Of a DNA stretch of 64,000 nucleotides, positions 43,753 through 52,373 are shown in pieces. The notes beneath the pieces are model-generated. The model searched no databases and had not been told where the DNA came from. It worked only from the letters and a program-made list of their open reading frames with translations. Source of the DNA: JACCZH01 sp963729445 (lineage in GTDB: Bacteria; Chloroflexota; Chloroflexia; Thermomicrobiales; CFX8); the NCBI GenBank assembly GCA_963729445.1, contig CAVSNU010000002.1, forward strand, positions 1,054,001 through 1,118,000. The letters run 5' to 3'. The position numbers were made by a program, and so were the translations under genes. Every line of letters begins with the position of its first letter. Position 1 is the stretch's first letter.

Positions 43753-44412
43753 ATGCAGAAGCCATCAACAACCGACGACACCACCGAAGAGCAAGCCAGA
43801 AAACCCGGCAGGCCGCGTAGCGTGCGTGCCAACCGGGCGATTCTGCAGGCCACGATCGAGCTGTTAGTTGAGATCGGTTATGGCTCGATGAGTGTCGAGG
43901 CGGTCGCCGCGCGTGCCCAGGTCGGGAAGGCGACGATCTACCGGCGCTGGCCCTCGAAAAAGGAGCTGGTCGCTGAAGCGCTGCGGCAGCTCAGCGAGGA
44001 CGTGCGCTTGCCGGACACCGGCAACACGCACGATGACCTCATCACGCTGTTGCACGATTTTCGCCGCGCTACCAGCACATCGTTCATCGGTCCGATGATC
44101 GGCAGAATCATCAGCGCCGCGATCGGGAACCCGGAGTTCATGACCATCTACTGGGATAACGTGATCTTTCCGCGGCGGAAGGCGGTGACCGAGATTCTGC
44201 TGCGCGGTCAGGAGCGGGGCGATCTTCGCACTGATCTCGACATGGAACTCGTGCTGGACATGCTGCCCGGCACGCTCGTGTACCGCTCTCTGATCTCACG
44301 CCACGGTCTGGATGGCATTGGATCCATCGTCCCCGAGGCGCTCGTCGACACTCTCTGGGCCGGCATCGCCTCCGAGAACGCCCGGCCAATCCACAAGACG
44401 CCGCGCTGCTAG
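43753..44412 (+). CDS. TetR-family regulator
   Basis: 219 residues. The DNA-binding helix-turn-helix is at about 20-70 (RAILQATIELLVEIGYGSMS, then VAARAQVGKATIYRRWPSKK), in the arrangement of the TetR group with GKATIYRRW. The ligand domain is helical (ELVLDMLPGTLVYRSLISRH). The frame opens further upstream at 43627 but overlaps the MFS gene there; ATG 43753 is preferred, with GGGTGG upstream. Likely represses the MFS exporter it follows. Confidence 0.88.
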   Translation: MQKPSTTDDTTEEQARKPGRPRSVRANRAILQATIELLVEIGYGSMSVEAVAARAQVGKATIYRRWPSKKELVAEALRQLSEDVRLPDTGNTHDDLITLLHDFRRATSTSFIGPMIGRIISAAIGNPEFMTIYWDNVIFPRRKAVTEILLRGQERGDLRTDLDMELVLDMLPGTLVYRSLISRHGLDGIGSIVPEALVDTLWAGIASENARPIHKTPRC

Positions 44413-44429
44413 GAGGACAAGAGCTCGCG

Positions 44430-44825
44430 CTACGTGTTGGGCTGCTCCAGGAGCGACATAACGGCCCCGGCTGGGTCCCGGATCACGCAATAGCGGCTCG
44501 TCCCGGGATCGCCCTTCGGACCGGAGACGACGCTGCCACCGCGTTCTATGCACCGCCGGATGCTCTCATCGAGATTGTCAACGGTGATGTATACCAGCCA
44601 CTGCGCTGGAAGCTCGGCGTTCTCACCCCGTGCATGACAAACACCCGCTGTTGGGTCCTCTTGACCTGGAGGCATCATGAAGTAGTCGTCATAGCCACCC
44701 ATATCCAGTGGCTCTGCCTGCCAGCCGATCACGGCAGCGTAAAAATCACGCAACTCCTCGGCATTCTCGACCGTGAGATCGAGTCCGATAATCGATCCTG
44801 CCGGCTTGCGCTCGTCGTCGCTCAC
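44430..44825 (-). CDS. VOC-family (glyoxalase-fold) protein
   Basis: 131 residues, two beta-alpha-beta-beta-beta repeats: GSIIGLDLTVENAEELRDFY in the first and WLVYITVDNLDESIRRCIER in the second. It ends SRYCVIRDPAGAVMSLLEQ. GTG 44825 has GAGGAG seven bases upstream, which settles the start over the ATG at 44891. Metal ligands are incomplete (no clear first His), so it may be a binding or resistance protein rather than an enzyme. Converges on the TetR gene. Confidence 0.83.
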   Translation of the reverse strand: MSDDERKPAGSIIGLDLTVENAEELRDFYAAVIGWQAEPLDMGGYDDYFMMPPGQEDPTAGVCHARGENAELPAQWLVYITVDNLDESIRRCIERGGSVVSGPKGDPGTSRYCVIRDPAGAVMSLLEQPNT

Positions 44826-44922
44826 CGTTCGCTCCTCACATTGCGCAATCGCATATCGCGATTTCATACCTGTCTTAGGGTGCCACATCATACGACAGTT
44901 ACGACGGTCTTACGGCCTCGGA

Positions 44923-45765
44923 CTATTGTTGAAGAGAGAAATAGTGCTCGCCAAAGGTATCGAGGAACGGGGTCGAGTGCAGAATGAGCGCGTCAGCGTC
45001 CTCCTTCAGCACCGACCAGCAGAAATTCCCGGTCACCACCTCACCGGCCGGGATGTCCTCATACGAGAACGAGTCCGGCACCACGCCGCAGTAATCGTCG
45101 AACGTGGTGTATTCCCGGCCTGCGTCGTTCACGACACGAAACAGGACACCGCCGGGGAAGTATTCCGGCTCGTCGCTGGTATTTTCGACCGATGTCATGG
45201 CCATGAAGAATTGCCGGCCGTCGTCAGGAGGCTCGTTGAACTGGTTTTCCGCCAGGACCATCCCGGTAGCATCCGGAGTAACTCCAAGGACCGCGACCCG
45301 CCAGCCGGCGTTCAGCTCCACATAGGTCCCGATTGGAACCAGATCAACTTGCGTTCCGCTAGCGGGTTCGACTGTGTAAGATGGCTCAGCGGTGAAGACG
45401 ACTTCGACAGATTCGTCGACGGTGGCTGCTTCTTCGTCGTCTCCGGCAACGAGGCCGATGACCATCAGCGCGGCGAGGCAGACAAACATCAATCCGACCG
45501 CGCCAGCGCAACCGAGAGCGAACGTTCTGCGCCACGAGCGCTTGCGTTCAACCGGTGGCGCGTGCGAGGGCCCAACAGGTGCGGGAGAAGACGGCCCGGG
45601 TGAAACCGGATGCGGTCCAACATGCTGGGGGCCGTTCTCTGGAGGGGATGGAACCGGGTCGGGAGATGGTTCGACGACCGGCTCTGGATCGCTCGGCTGC
45701 GGTCCAAACATCTCGTCGAGCGCCTGTTTAAAGCGCTCGTTGTGCTGATCTCGATCGTCGTTCAT
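44923..45765 (-). CDS. Membrane-anchored DUF4352-like protein
   Basis: 280 residues. A charged, Pro-rich cytoplasmic N-terminus (PSDPEPVVEPSPDPVPSPPE) precedes one helix (LGCAGAVGLMFVCLAALMVI). An outer linker and a beta-sandwich domain follow (YVELNAGWRVAVLGVTPDAT, RQFFMAMTSVENTSDEPEYF, YTTFDDYCGVVPDSF), the order of DUF4352/telokin-like proteins. Two Cys in the domain (DDYCG, GNFCW) may pair. ATG 45783 is an alternative. Close to it a TGCTATACA stretch could be a promoter for a leaderless transcript. Function unknown. Confidence 0.78.
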   Translation of the reverse strand: MNDDRDQHNERFKQALDEMFGPQPSDPEPVVEPSPDPVPSPPENGPQHVGPHPVSPGPSSPAPVGPSHAPPVERKRSWRRTFALGCAGAVGLMFVCLAALMVIGLVAGDDEEAATVDESVEVVFTAEPSYTVEPASGTQVDLVPIGTYVELNAGWRVAVLGVTPDATGMVLAENQFNEPPDDGRQFFMAMTSVENTSDEPEYFPGGVLFRVVNDAGREYTTFDDYCGVVPDSFSYEDIPAGEVVTGNFCWSVLKEDADALILHSTPFLDTFGEHYFSLQQ

Positions 45766-45845
45766 CCGTCTGTGTCGATCCATCCCTGTATAGCAGGCTA
45801 TCTCAGGGATTGTAGACGACTGTCATAGCATGAAGGGAGCGCCCC

Positions 45846-46271
45846 ATGGCGAGCATCTTTACGATGATCATCAACGGTGACATTCCTGGCCGCTTCGTCT
45901 GGAAAGACGAGCGCTGCGTCGCCTTCCTGACCATCAACCCGATCAAACCGGGACACACGCTGGTCGTGCCGCGTGAAGAAGTGGACCACTGGATCGACCT
46001 CGAACCGCAGCTGCTGCAACACCTCTCGGTGGTGTCACAGTCCATTGGCAAGGCGCTGCAACACGCCTTCTCCCCGCGCAAGGTCGGTTTGATCATTGCG
46101 GGGCTGGAAGTGCCGCATACCCACCTGCACCTCATCCCCATCCACAATGAAGTGAGCGACCTCAACTTCGCCAACGCCGACCCCAACCCGGACCCCGCCG
46201 AGTTAGACGAAGCAGCGGAAAGGATTCGCTCAGCCCTACGGGAGCTAGGATATGAGCAGGTGGCGGAGTAG
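45846..46271 (+). CDS. HIT-family nucleotide hydrolase
   Basis: 141 residues, histidine-triad fold. The N-terminus CVAFLTINPIKPGHTLVVPR is typical, and the triad is PHTHLHLIPI with catalytic His in the H-x-H-x-H motif. AAGGGAG lies seven bases before ATG 45846. Family members cleave nucleoside phosphoramidates or dinucleoside polyphosphates in the cytoplasm. The short zinc-binding CxxC seen in some HIT proteins is absent. Confidence 0.92.
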   Translation: MASIFTMIINGDIPGRFVWKDERCVAFLTINPIKPGHTLVVPREEVDHWIDLEPQLLQHLSVVSQSIGKALQHAFSPRKVGLIIAGLEVPHTHLHLIPIHNEVSDLNFANADPNPDPAELDEAAERIRSALRELGYEQVAE

Positions 46272-46355
46272 CCTCTGCCACATTCCAGGAATTTTTCATC
46301 ACGGGCCCGGCAGGAACCGTTCTGGCGCAGAGACAGTAGAAGGACTTTGACGTAC

Positions 46356-47450
46356 ATGCACGAAACAAACGATCGTCCCCTCCTTTTCACGCCGCTTCAG
46401 ATTCGCGGCGTTACGTTGCCAAACCGGATTATGGTGTCGCCGATGTGCCAGTACTCAGCGGGCGAGGGCTTCGCGAACGACTGGCATCTGGTGCATCTCG
46501 GCGCACGGGCGATTGGTGGCGCAGGCATCGTGATGACCGAGACGTCAGCCGTAGAGCCCGAAGGCCGCATTAGCCCCTGGGATCTTGGCATCTGGGACGA
46601 TGCCCACGTTGACATGCTGTCGCGCATTGCGGCGTTTTTGAGCGATCACGGAACGGTTCCAGCAATCCAGATCGGTCACGCCGGACGCAAGGCTAGCCAG
46701 CGCCGGCCATGGGATGGTGGCGGTCCACTCGACCCGGAGGATGCATTAGCATGGGCTACGGTCGCGCCCAGCTCAGTTCCGTTCGACGACAGCTGGCCAA
46801 CGCCGGCGGCCATGTCCCGCGAGCACATGCAGCGTCTCGTTGAATCATTCCGGTCAGCAGCCCGGCGAGCCAGGGAAGCAGGGTTCGTCATCATCGAGCT
46901 CCACGGAGCGCATGGCTATCTGCTGAACGCCTTCCTGTCGGAACACAGCAATACCCGCAGCGACGAGTACGGCGGCTCGTTTGAGAACCGCCTCCGGTTC
47001 CCAAGTGAGGTTATTGCGGCGGTGCGAGAAGAGTGGCCGGACCATTACCCACTATCCGTGCGCATCTCTGCGACTGATTGGGCCAAGGGAGGTTGGGGCA
47101 TTGAGGAGTCCATCGCCCTGGTGCGCGCCCTGCAAGAACTGGGGGTCGATATCATCGACGTTTCGTCAGGCGGAAACCGTGCCGGCGTAACCGTGCCCAC
47201 CGATCCTGGCTATCAAGTGCCCTTCGCTGAGAAGATCCGCCACGCCACCGGCGCAACGACGGCGGCGGTCGGTCTCATCACCGAGCCTGAGCAAGCCGAG
47301 ACGATTCTACAAAGCGGCCAAGCAGACATTGTCGCCCTGGGCAGGGAGTTTCTCAGGAACCCCCATTGGCCGCTCGACGCCGCCGCGGCGCTCGGGGTCG
47401 ATCTCGACTGGCAGCCGCAGTACCGGCGGGCGAAGCCTGCGGGTCATTGA
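46356..47450 (+). CDS. Old yellow enzyme (YqjM-like ene reductase)
   Basis: 364 residues, a TIM-barrel FMN enzyme that reduces activated C=C bonds with NAD(P)H. The FMN-modulating C31 is in VSPMCQYSA, the mark of the thermophilic YqjM-like subclass. Substrate-binding histidines are in IIELHGAHGYLLNAFLSEHS, followed by NTRSDEYGGSFENRLRFPSE. The phosphate-binding end is TAAVGLITEP and VALGREFLRNPHWPL. ATG 46356 (AAGGA 11 bases away) is preferred to an in-frame TTG at 46347. No partner gene adjacent. Confidence 0.93.
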   Translation: MHETNDRPLLFTPLQIRGVTLPNRIMVSPMCQYSAGEGFANDWHLVHLGARAIGGAGIVMTETSAVEPEGRISPWDLGIWDDAHVDMLSRIAAFLSDHGTVPAIQIGHAGRKASQRRPWDGGGPLDPEDALAWATVAPSSVPFDDSWPTPAAMSREHMQRLVESFRSAARRAREAGFVIIELHGAHGYLLNAFLSEHSNTRSDEYGGSFENRLRFPSEVIAAVREEWPDHYPLSVRISATDWAKGGWGIEESIALVRALQELGVDIIDVSSGGNRAGVTVPTDPGYQVPFAEKIRHATGATTAAVGLITEPEQAETILQSGQADIVALGREFLRNPHWPLDAAAALGVDLDWQPQYRRAKPAGH

Positions 47451-47474
47451 GGCTGAATCATTCCGTCTTCCGTC

Positions 47475-47711
47475 GGTAGGGGAGGACCTTGTGTCCTCCC
47501 ATGTGCATCGAGTCAAAGGCTTCACCGGGCGGAAGAACGCTGACTGTGTTGTTAGACAGTCATCCTGAGGCAACGAAGGATCTCTAGGTTGCCCATTCGG
47601 TGGCCCGAAACAAGATCCTTCGTTGCCTCAGGATGACTGAAAGAGGCCGTTGTTCTCCCGAAACGATCGTACGTTGACGCGAATGGGAGGACACGAGGTC
47701 CTCCCCTACCG
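47475..47711. repeat. Nested palindromes: family A inside family C
   Basis: Outer arms near 47475-47501 and 47684-47710 (GTAGGGGAGGACCTTGTGTC and its complement, one mismatch) enclose an inner family A stem at 47559-47583 and 47613-47637. The region separates the old yellow enzyme from the convergent binding-protein gene. Confidence 0.85.
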
Positions 47712-47738
47712 GTGGTCCGCATCGGCAAAGCGTCCGCG

Positions 47739-49538
47739 TTACTCCTCGAGCCACGTATTCCAGAGAATCGGACCGATCTGGGACTGTTCGGAGAGACCCT
47801 TCATGCTCGCCGATCGCACTTTCACCGTCAGGGCGTCGGCGACTTTGATAAACGGAATCTCCGTGTAGGCGTTGGACTGAATCTGCTCCCACAAAGCGTA
47901 GCGAGTATCGAAATCGGACTCCGAGCGTAGCTGCTCGACAAGATCAATCGTCTCCTCGCTACACCACCAACCGGCGATGTTACACACGTCCATGACGAAC
48001 AGCAGGGCGGGGTCGGGCCGGAAGCTAATGCCGGTCACCGTCACATCCCACTTGTCCTTCTCGAATTGCTCGCTCAGCACCGTAGCCCAATCCTTCACGA
48101 TCAGCTCAACGGTGAATCCCGCGGCTTCGAGCTGCTGTATCGCGACGACTGAGCGGTTGTAGTGGTCCTGATACTCCTCGGTAGTAGACCAGCGAATCGG
48201 GGTACCGTCGTAGCCGGATTCTTCGAGCAGCTGCCGGGCAAGCTCGGGGTCGTTCATGTTGTAGAACTCCTCGCCGGCGGTCGTGTACCAGACCGTCTCC
48301 TGGAACATCAATCCGGGATCGAGGCGGTAGAACCCCTCGCCGTAGCCCGCCTGAGCGATCGCCTCGTGATCGAGCGCGGCCTGGAACGCCTGCCGGATCT
48401 TGAGGTTGCTCATGATCGGCGATTCCCAGTTCAGGAAGAAGATGCCCCATCCCTGCGGCGGCAACACCTCCGCAGTGATGTTCGGGTCGTCTTCCAGAAT
48501 CACATGCTGGTCCGGCGTGATGGTTTCAAGATAGTGGTAGTCACCCGCCTGGAGCCCCGCGATCCGGGCTGCCTCATCCGGGACCGGAACGAACTCCATC
48601 CGGTCGACGTAGGCGAGCTTGCTGCCGCCATAGCCATTCGGATTGCCCGGCAGCGCAGCGTACTCATCGAAGCGATCGATGCGGATGAAACGATCCGGCT
48701 GGTGCTCAACGAAGCGGTAGGGACCGGTACCAATATATTCGGTCAGACCGTCCTCGCCGCTGGCATCGATGACCGACTTGGGATAAATCGCGCAACCACC
48801 GTTGGCGAACGCGAGAGCCGACACGAAGATGCCGTAGGGTTTGTTCAAGTTGAATTCGATGGTGTAGTCGTCAACCGCAACGATCTCATCGGTGGCCGCC
48901 AACAAACCCTGACCGACGCCGGCGATCTTGCCCCAGCGCTCGACCGAGGCTATGACATCGGCGGCCTTCAGCTCTTCGCCATTGTGGAACGGCACGCCCT
49001 GTCGCAGGGTGATGGTGTGCTTCAGTTGGTCGTCACTGACCTCGTGTGATTCGGCCAGCATCGGTATGGTGTTGAACTCGGCGTCCCAGGTAAACAGCGG
49101 CTCGTAGATGTTCCAGGTCACCATCCCAACGATGGTACCGGTCGTCTGGTGGATATCGAGCGTCGGCGGCTCACCAATCATGGCAACGATGAGCGTTCCG
49201 CCAGGCTGGCCCTCACCCTCCGGCTCCGAGGCAGCTCCCGAGGTGGGCTCCGTCGTCGCTTCGGTCTCTGTTTCCGTGGTCGACTCGGCTTCCGTATCAG
49301 CGGTGGTCCCGGAGGCGGGTTCGGTGGTGGCTTCTCCTGCCGTCTCCGACGTTGGACTCGGGGCAGTGTCCTCGGCGGCGGGATCATCCTCATCGTCACT
49401 GCCACAGGCGGCGAGCAGAGCCGAGATCGACGACGCAGAGAGGCCCAGTGCCGCTCCACGCTTCAAAACCGATCTGCGGCTCAACCCTCCCTGAACGACC
49501 TGCTCATAGAGAGAGGCGAACTCTCGTTCCACAGTCAT
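47739..49538 (-). CDS. ABC peptide/nickel-type substrate-binding lipoprotein, Tat-exported
   Basis: 599 residues. The start ATG 49538 follows AAGGG. Residues 20-26 are a Tat signal (SRRSVLK), then a hydrophobic stretch and lipobox LAAC with lipid C45. The acidic Thr/Glu linker (about 50-120) is followed by the SBP_bac_5 domain: GGTLIVAMIGEPPTLDIHQT, LRQGVPFHNGEELKAADVIA, IGTGPYRFVEHQPDRFIRID and GWGIFFLNWESP. It delivers an oligopeptide or other large solute to an ABC importer. No permease or ATPase genes are adjacent on either side, so it is an orphan or works with a distant operon. Confidence 0.9.
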   Translation of the reverse strand: MTVEREFASLYEQVVQGGLSRRSVLKRGAALGLSASSISALLAACGSDDEDDPAAEDTAPSPTSETAGEATTEPASGTTADTEAESTTETETEATTEPTSGAASEPEGEGQPGGTLIVAMIGEPPTLDIHQTTGTIVGMVTWNIYEPLFTWDAEFNTIPMLAESHEVSDDQLKHTITLRQGVPFHNGEELKAADVIASVERWGKIAGVGQGLLAATDEIVAVDDYTIEFNLNKPYGIFVSALAFANGGCAIYPKSVIDASGEDGLTEYIGTGPYRFVEHQPDRFIRIDRFDEYAALPGNPNGYGGSKLAYVDRMEFVPVPDEAARIAGLQAGDYHYLETITPDQHVILEDDPNITAEVLPPQGWGIFFLNWESPIMSNLKIRQAFQAALDHEAIAQAGYGEGFYRLDPGLMFQETVWYTTAGEEFYNMNDPELARQLLEESGYDGTPIRWSTTEEYQDHYNRSVVAIQQLEAAGFTVELIVKDWATVLSEQFEKDKWDVTVTGISFRPDPALLFVMDVCNIAGWWCSEETIDLVEQLRSESDFDTRYALWEQIQSNAYTEIPFIKVADALTVKVRSASMKGLSEQSQIGPILWNTWLEE

Positions 49539-49656
49539 CGCAGAACCCTTCCTACTCGGCATTGCACGAGGAATGTATGTAAGCGGCGCGCATCATAGCA
49601 TCATTCGATCGGTTGAATCAGCTCTACGACCTAACGTTAGAACAACAGACATGACC

Positions 49657-50448
49657 CTACTCCGGCGCACTATCCTGCGGGTCATAGCCCAGCAGCTCAC
49701 GGGCGTGCGTGATGTCCCAGAACTGGCGTGGGTTGTTGGAGATGCCGTAGACGACCGCCCAATCGACATCCTCGACATCCAGACAGCGTGAGATCAGGTG
49801 GGTGCAGTCGCGCTGGCTCAGCCAGGTGGCGCGCATGCGCTTGAGACGCTGCTCGACGGTGAGGTCCATCATGTCCGGAGACGAGGCGGTGACCGACTCC
49901 GACGTCGGACTGTCCTCAGCCCGCACCGAGCCGATGCGTAAGCAGTACACCTTCAGCCCGAAGCGCTCCAGATAGTAGCGGCCCAGCGCCTCGCCATACA
50001 CCTTCGACACGCCATAGAGCGAGTCCGGCCGCAGCTCGGCGGTGTGATCGTAGACGCGGGGATCGTCCAGCTCGTGGATCTCCGGCGCGCCCTCAATCTC
50101 ATACATGCCGATGGTGTGATTCGACGAGGCGAACACCACCCGTTCGACACCGGCACGGTGGGCGGCCTCGTAGACGTTGCGGGTGCCGATCAGGTTGTTG
50201 TGCAGGATGTCCTCCCAGGGCGTCGAGACTGCCGCCGAGGCCGCCAGGTGAATGACGGCATCCACACCCTCGAATGCCGGCTGGATGGCCTCCAGATCGG
50301 CGATGTCAGCCACGTGGCTCGGAAACTCCACCGGCTCACGAGTGAGTGCGCTGAGCTCGTAACGGTCGCCAAGATACTTGCGCACCGCCGTGCCGATCGT
50401 CCCTTCCGCGCCAGTTACGAGCACCCGTTTTTTCTGTGCCGCCGTCAT
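49657..50448 (-). CDS. Extended SDR, uronate dehydrogenase-like
   Basis: 263 residues. The NAD-binding Rossmann motif is VLVTGAEGTIGTAV, then ADIADLEAIQPAFEGVDAVI. VFASSNHTIGMYEI and the catalytic YGVSKVYGEAL (Tyr-x3-Lys) resemble uronate dehydrogenases, which turn glucuronate or galacturonate into the aldarolactone. ATG 50448 is chosen because AAGGGCGG lies close upstream. It is divergent from an SMP-30 lactonase gene, 182 bases apart. That pair is what uronate oxidation needs. Related NAD-dependent epimerases cannot be excluded. Confidence 0.85.
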   Translation of the reverse strand: MTAAQKKRVLVTGAEGTIGTAVRKYLGDRYELSALTREPVEFPSHVADIADLEAIQPAFEGVDAVIHLAASAAVSTPWEDILHNNLIGTRNVYEAAHRAGVERVVFASSNHTIGMYEIEGAPEIHELDDPRVYDHTAELRPDSLYGVSKVYGEALGRYYLERFGLKVYCLRIGSVRAEDSPTSESVTASSPDMMDLTVEQRLKRMRATWLSQRDCTHLISRCLDVEDVDWAVVYGISNNPRQFWDITHARELLGYDPQDSAPE

Positions 50449-50630
50449 TGGCCGCCCTTCTTTCATTTTCAGTCTATAGTGTTGTCAGCTAGACTCTAGC
50501 AGAGATCCAGGGTGACCCATGCATCGGGGCGCAATGCGTGCGCCCGTTCTCAAACCCACGCCGGCGTGGGCCACCAGGCGCATTGCGTTGCGCTCCTCCA
50601 GAAGAGATTTACCAGGAAAGGATGCGGTTG

Positions 50631-51521
50631 ATGAGCGAGACGCACACGTGGCAGTTCGAAGTACTGGGAGAGTTTCCGGTTCTTCTGGAGGGTCCCGCGT
50701 GGGATGGCAGTGGGCTGCTCTTCACTGAGATCGCCAACAATCGCATCCATCGCTACGATCCAGCGTCCGGCACATTCAAGGTCTACCGAGAATCAACGAA
50801 CGAGGCCAACGGGCTGATGTTCGATGCGGACGGACGGCTCTACGCCTGTGAGGGTGGTGGGCGCCGCATCGTCGTTTACGAGCGCGAGCGGACGAAAGTG
50901 CTGGCGGCATCTTTCGAGAGACAACGCCTCAATAGCCCGAACGATCTGGCCATCGACGCGCAGGGCAGAATCTGGTTCACCGATCCGCGCTACGGCAATC
51001 GCGATGGACTTGAGCTCGATCACGAATCGGTCTACCGGCTCGACTCTGTCGAGCAAGGTAACTGGCCCATAACCCGTGTAACCTTCGACACCACCCGGCC
51101 CAACGGCATCCTGGTCTCCCCGGACGGACAGACACTCTATGTCGCGGAGAGCCCGCACGACGAGGGCGCCAGGCGCGAGCTGCGTGCCTACCCCATCAAC
51201 GACGACGGCTCGCTCGGTGAATACAGGGTCCTGCACGACTTCTCTCCATATCGCGGGATCGACGGCATGTGCCTTGACACCGAGGGCAACATCATCGCGA
51301 CCGCCGGCTCGGACGCAGGCGGCCCGGGCCCAATGATCTATGTCTTTAGCCCGGACGGAGAGGTGCTCGAGACACACCCACTTCCGGTGGACTACCCAAC
51401 CAACTGCACCTTCGGCGACGAAGACCTCAAGACGCTCTACGTCACCACCGGCAGCGGCTACCTGCTGCGGGCCCGCACCGAGCGCCAGGGGCGGCTGTGG
51501 TATCCGGCTGTGCAGGGATAA
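50631..51521 (+). CDS. SMP-30/gluconolactonase-family lactonase
   Basis: 296 residues, a six-bladed propeller that opens sugar lactones with a divalent metal. The start of the propeller is LLEGPAWDGSGLLFTEIANN, whose Glu is a metal ligand. Others are in LNSPNDLAIDAQGRIWFTDP and YRGIDGMCLDTEGNIIATAG. ATG 50631 has AAGGA eight bases upstream; a longer frame to 50538 is repeat-like and unsupported. It is divergent from the uronate-dehydrogenase-like gene, whose lactone product it could hydrolyse. Confidence 0.9.
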   Translation: MSETHTWQFEVLGEFPVLLEGPAWDGSGLLFTEIANNRIHRYDPASGTFKVYRESTNEANGLMFDADGRLYACEGGGRRIVVYERERTKVLAASFERQRLNSPNDLAIDAQGRIWFTDPRYGNRDGLELDHESVYRLDSVEQGNWPITRVTFDTTRPNGILVSPDGQTLYVAESPHDEGARRELRAYPINDDGSLGEYRVLHDFSPYRGIDGMCLDTEGNIIATAGSDAGGPGPMIYVFSPDGEVLETHPLPVDYPTNCTFGDEDLKTLYVTTGSGYLLRARTERQGRLWYPAVQG

Positions 51522-51617
51522 CGCGGCAGAGGCACTCGTTGTCCAAGGCTGGTGAGTCACCTTGAGCAAATATCAGACATCCCTGCGCGCAATTCAGGCA
51601 TCCATAAGCGTTCATCA

Positions 51618-51699
51618 GTCATCCTGAGCGTAAGCGAAGGATCTCGTGCGTGACTGTCGAGGCGATTGACGCAGAGATCCTTCCTTGCGTCAGGATGAC
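51618..51699. repeat. Family A repeat copy
   Basis: Arms GTCATCCTGAGCGTAAGCGA then AGGATCTC, and GAGATCCTTCCTTGCGTCAG then GATGAC, with a TCGAGGCGATTGACGC core in the loop. The remainder of 51522-51905 holds scrambled pieces of the composite seen at 41987-42150, and no gene. Confidence 0.8.
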
Positions 51700-51905
51700 T
51701 AATGAGCGCAGGATGCTGTCACCCCCGACCGACAGGCGGAACCCCGGAGCGTGCCAACTCCCCTGTGGTCCAGTACTCAGGATGAGTGGTTAGGCGCTCA
51801 GCATCACTGATGAACGCTCAGAGATGACCGGACTGCCTTCAGGACGACGAACAAGCCCCGGACGACGCATGAAGGCCGATCATCTGGACGGGGGAGCGAC
51901 GACGT

Positions 51906-52271
51906 CTACTCCTCGGGCGGGCCGAACCAGGTTGGGCGGCCATGAGTAGTGATGCTGATGTGGGTCATCGACTGGCCGGGAGCCGCGCCGTGCCAGTGCC
52001 GCTCGCCCGGGCCTTCGTAGACAACGTCGCCGGGCTTGACCCGCACTTCCTCTCCCCGCTGCGTCCCGACCCTGCCCTCGCCTTCGAGAATGTAGAGCAC
52101 CTGCTCGCCCGGGTGCTCGTGCCAGTACGTGCGCGCTCCATCGTTGAAATGCACGACTGAGAGGCTGACTCCCCCCTCGGTCTGGGCTTCGAGCACCCGC
52201 TCCAGGGTCACCTCTCCGGTGAACGTGTCGCCCTGACGAGACTGGCGTTCGTCGCTGCGGATGACTTGCAT
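51906..52271 (-). CDS. Small cupin-domain protein
   Basis: 121 residues, a single cupin barrel. Motif 1 is YWHEHPGEQVLYILEGEGRV (two His and a Glu) and motif 2 is PGERHWHGAAP (His). GGAGGAG lies six bases before ATG 52271. The frame continues to 52925 upstream, but that extension is antisense to the M20 gene and unlike a cupin. Such small cupins with HWHG ends bind a metal and may act on small organic substrates. Function not assignable. Confidence 0.87.
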   Translation of the reverse strand: MQVIRSDERQSRQGDTFTGEVTLERVLEAQTEGGVSLSVVHFNDGARTYWHEHPGEQVLYILEGEGRVGTQRGEEVRVKPGDVVYEGPGERHWHGAAPGQSMTHISITTHGRPTWFGPPEE

Positions 52272-52373
52272 AGGAACTCCTCCCTGGATGGGTTGAAACT
52301 TGACATCTCTTCCACGATATACGATCTTGCCCGATAGTGAACGCAAGGAAACAGCCGATGAGGAGAAGCGAAC

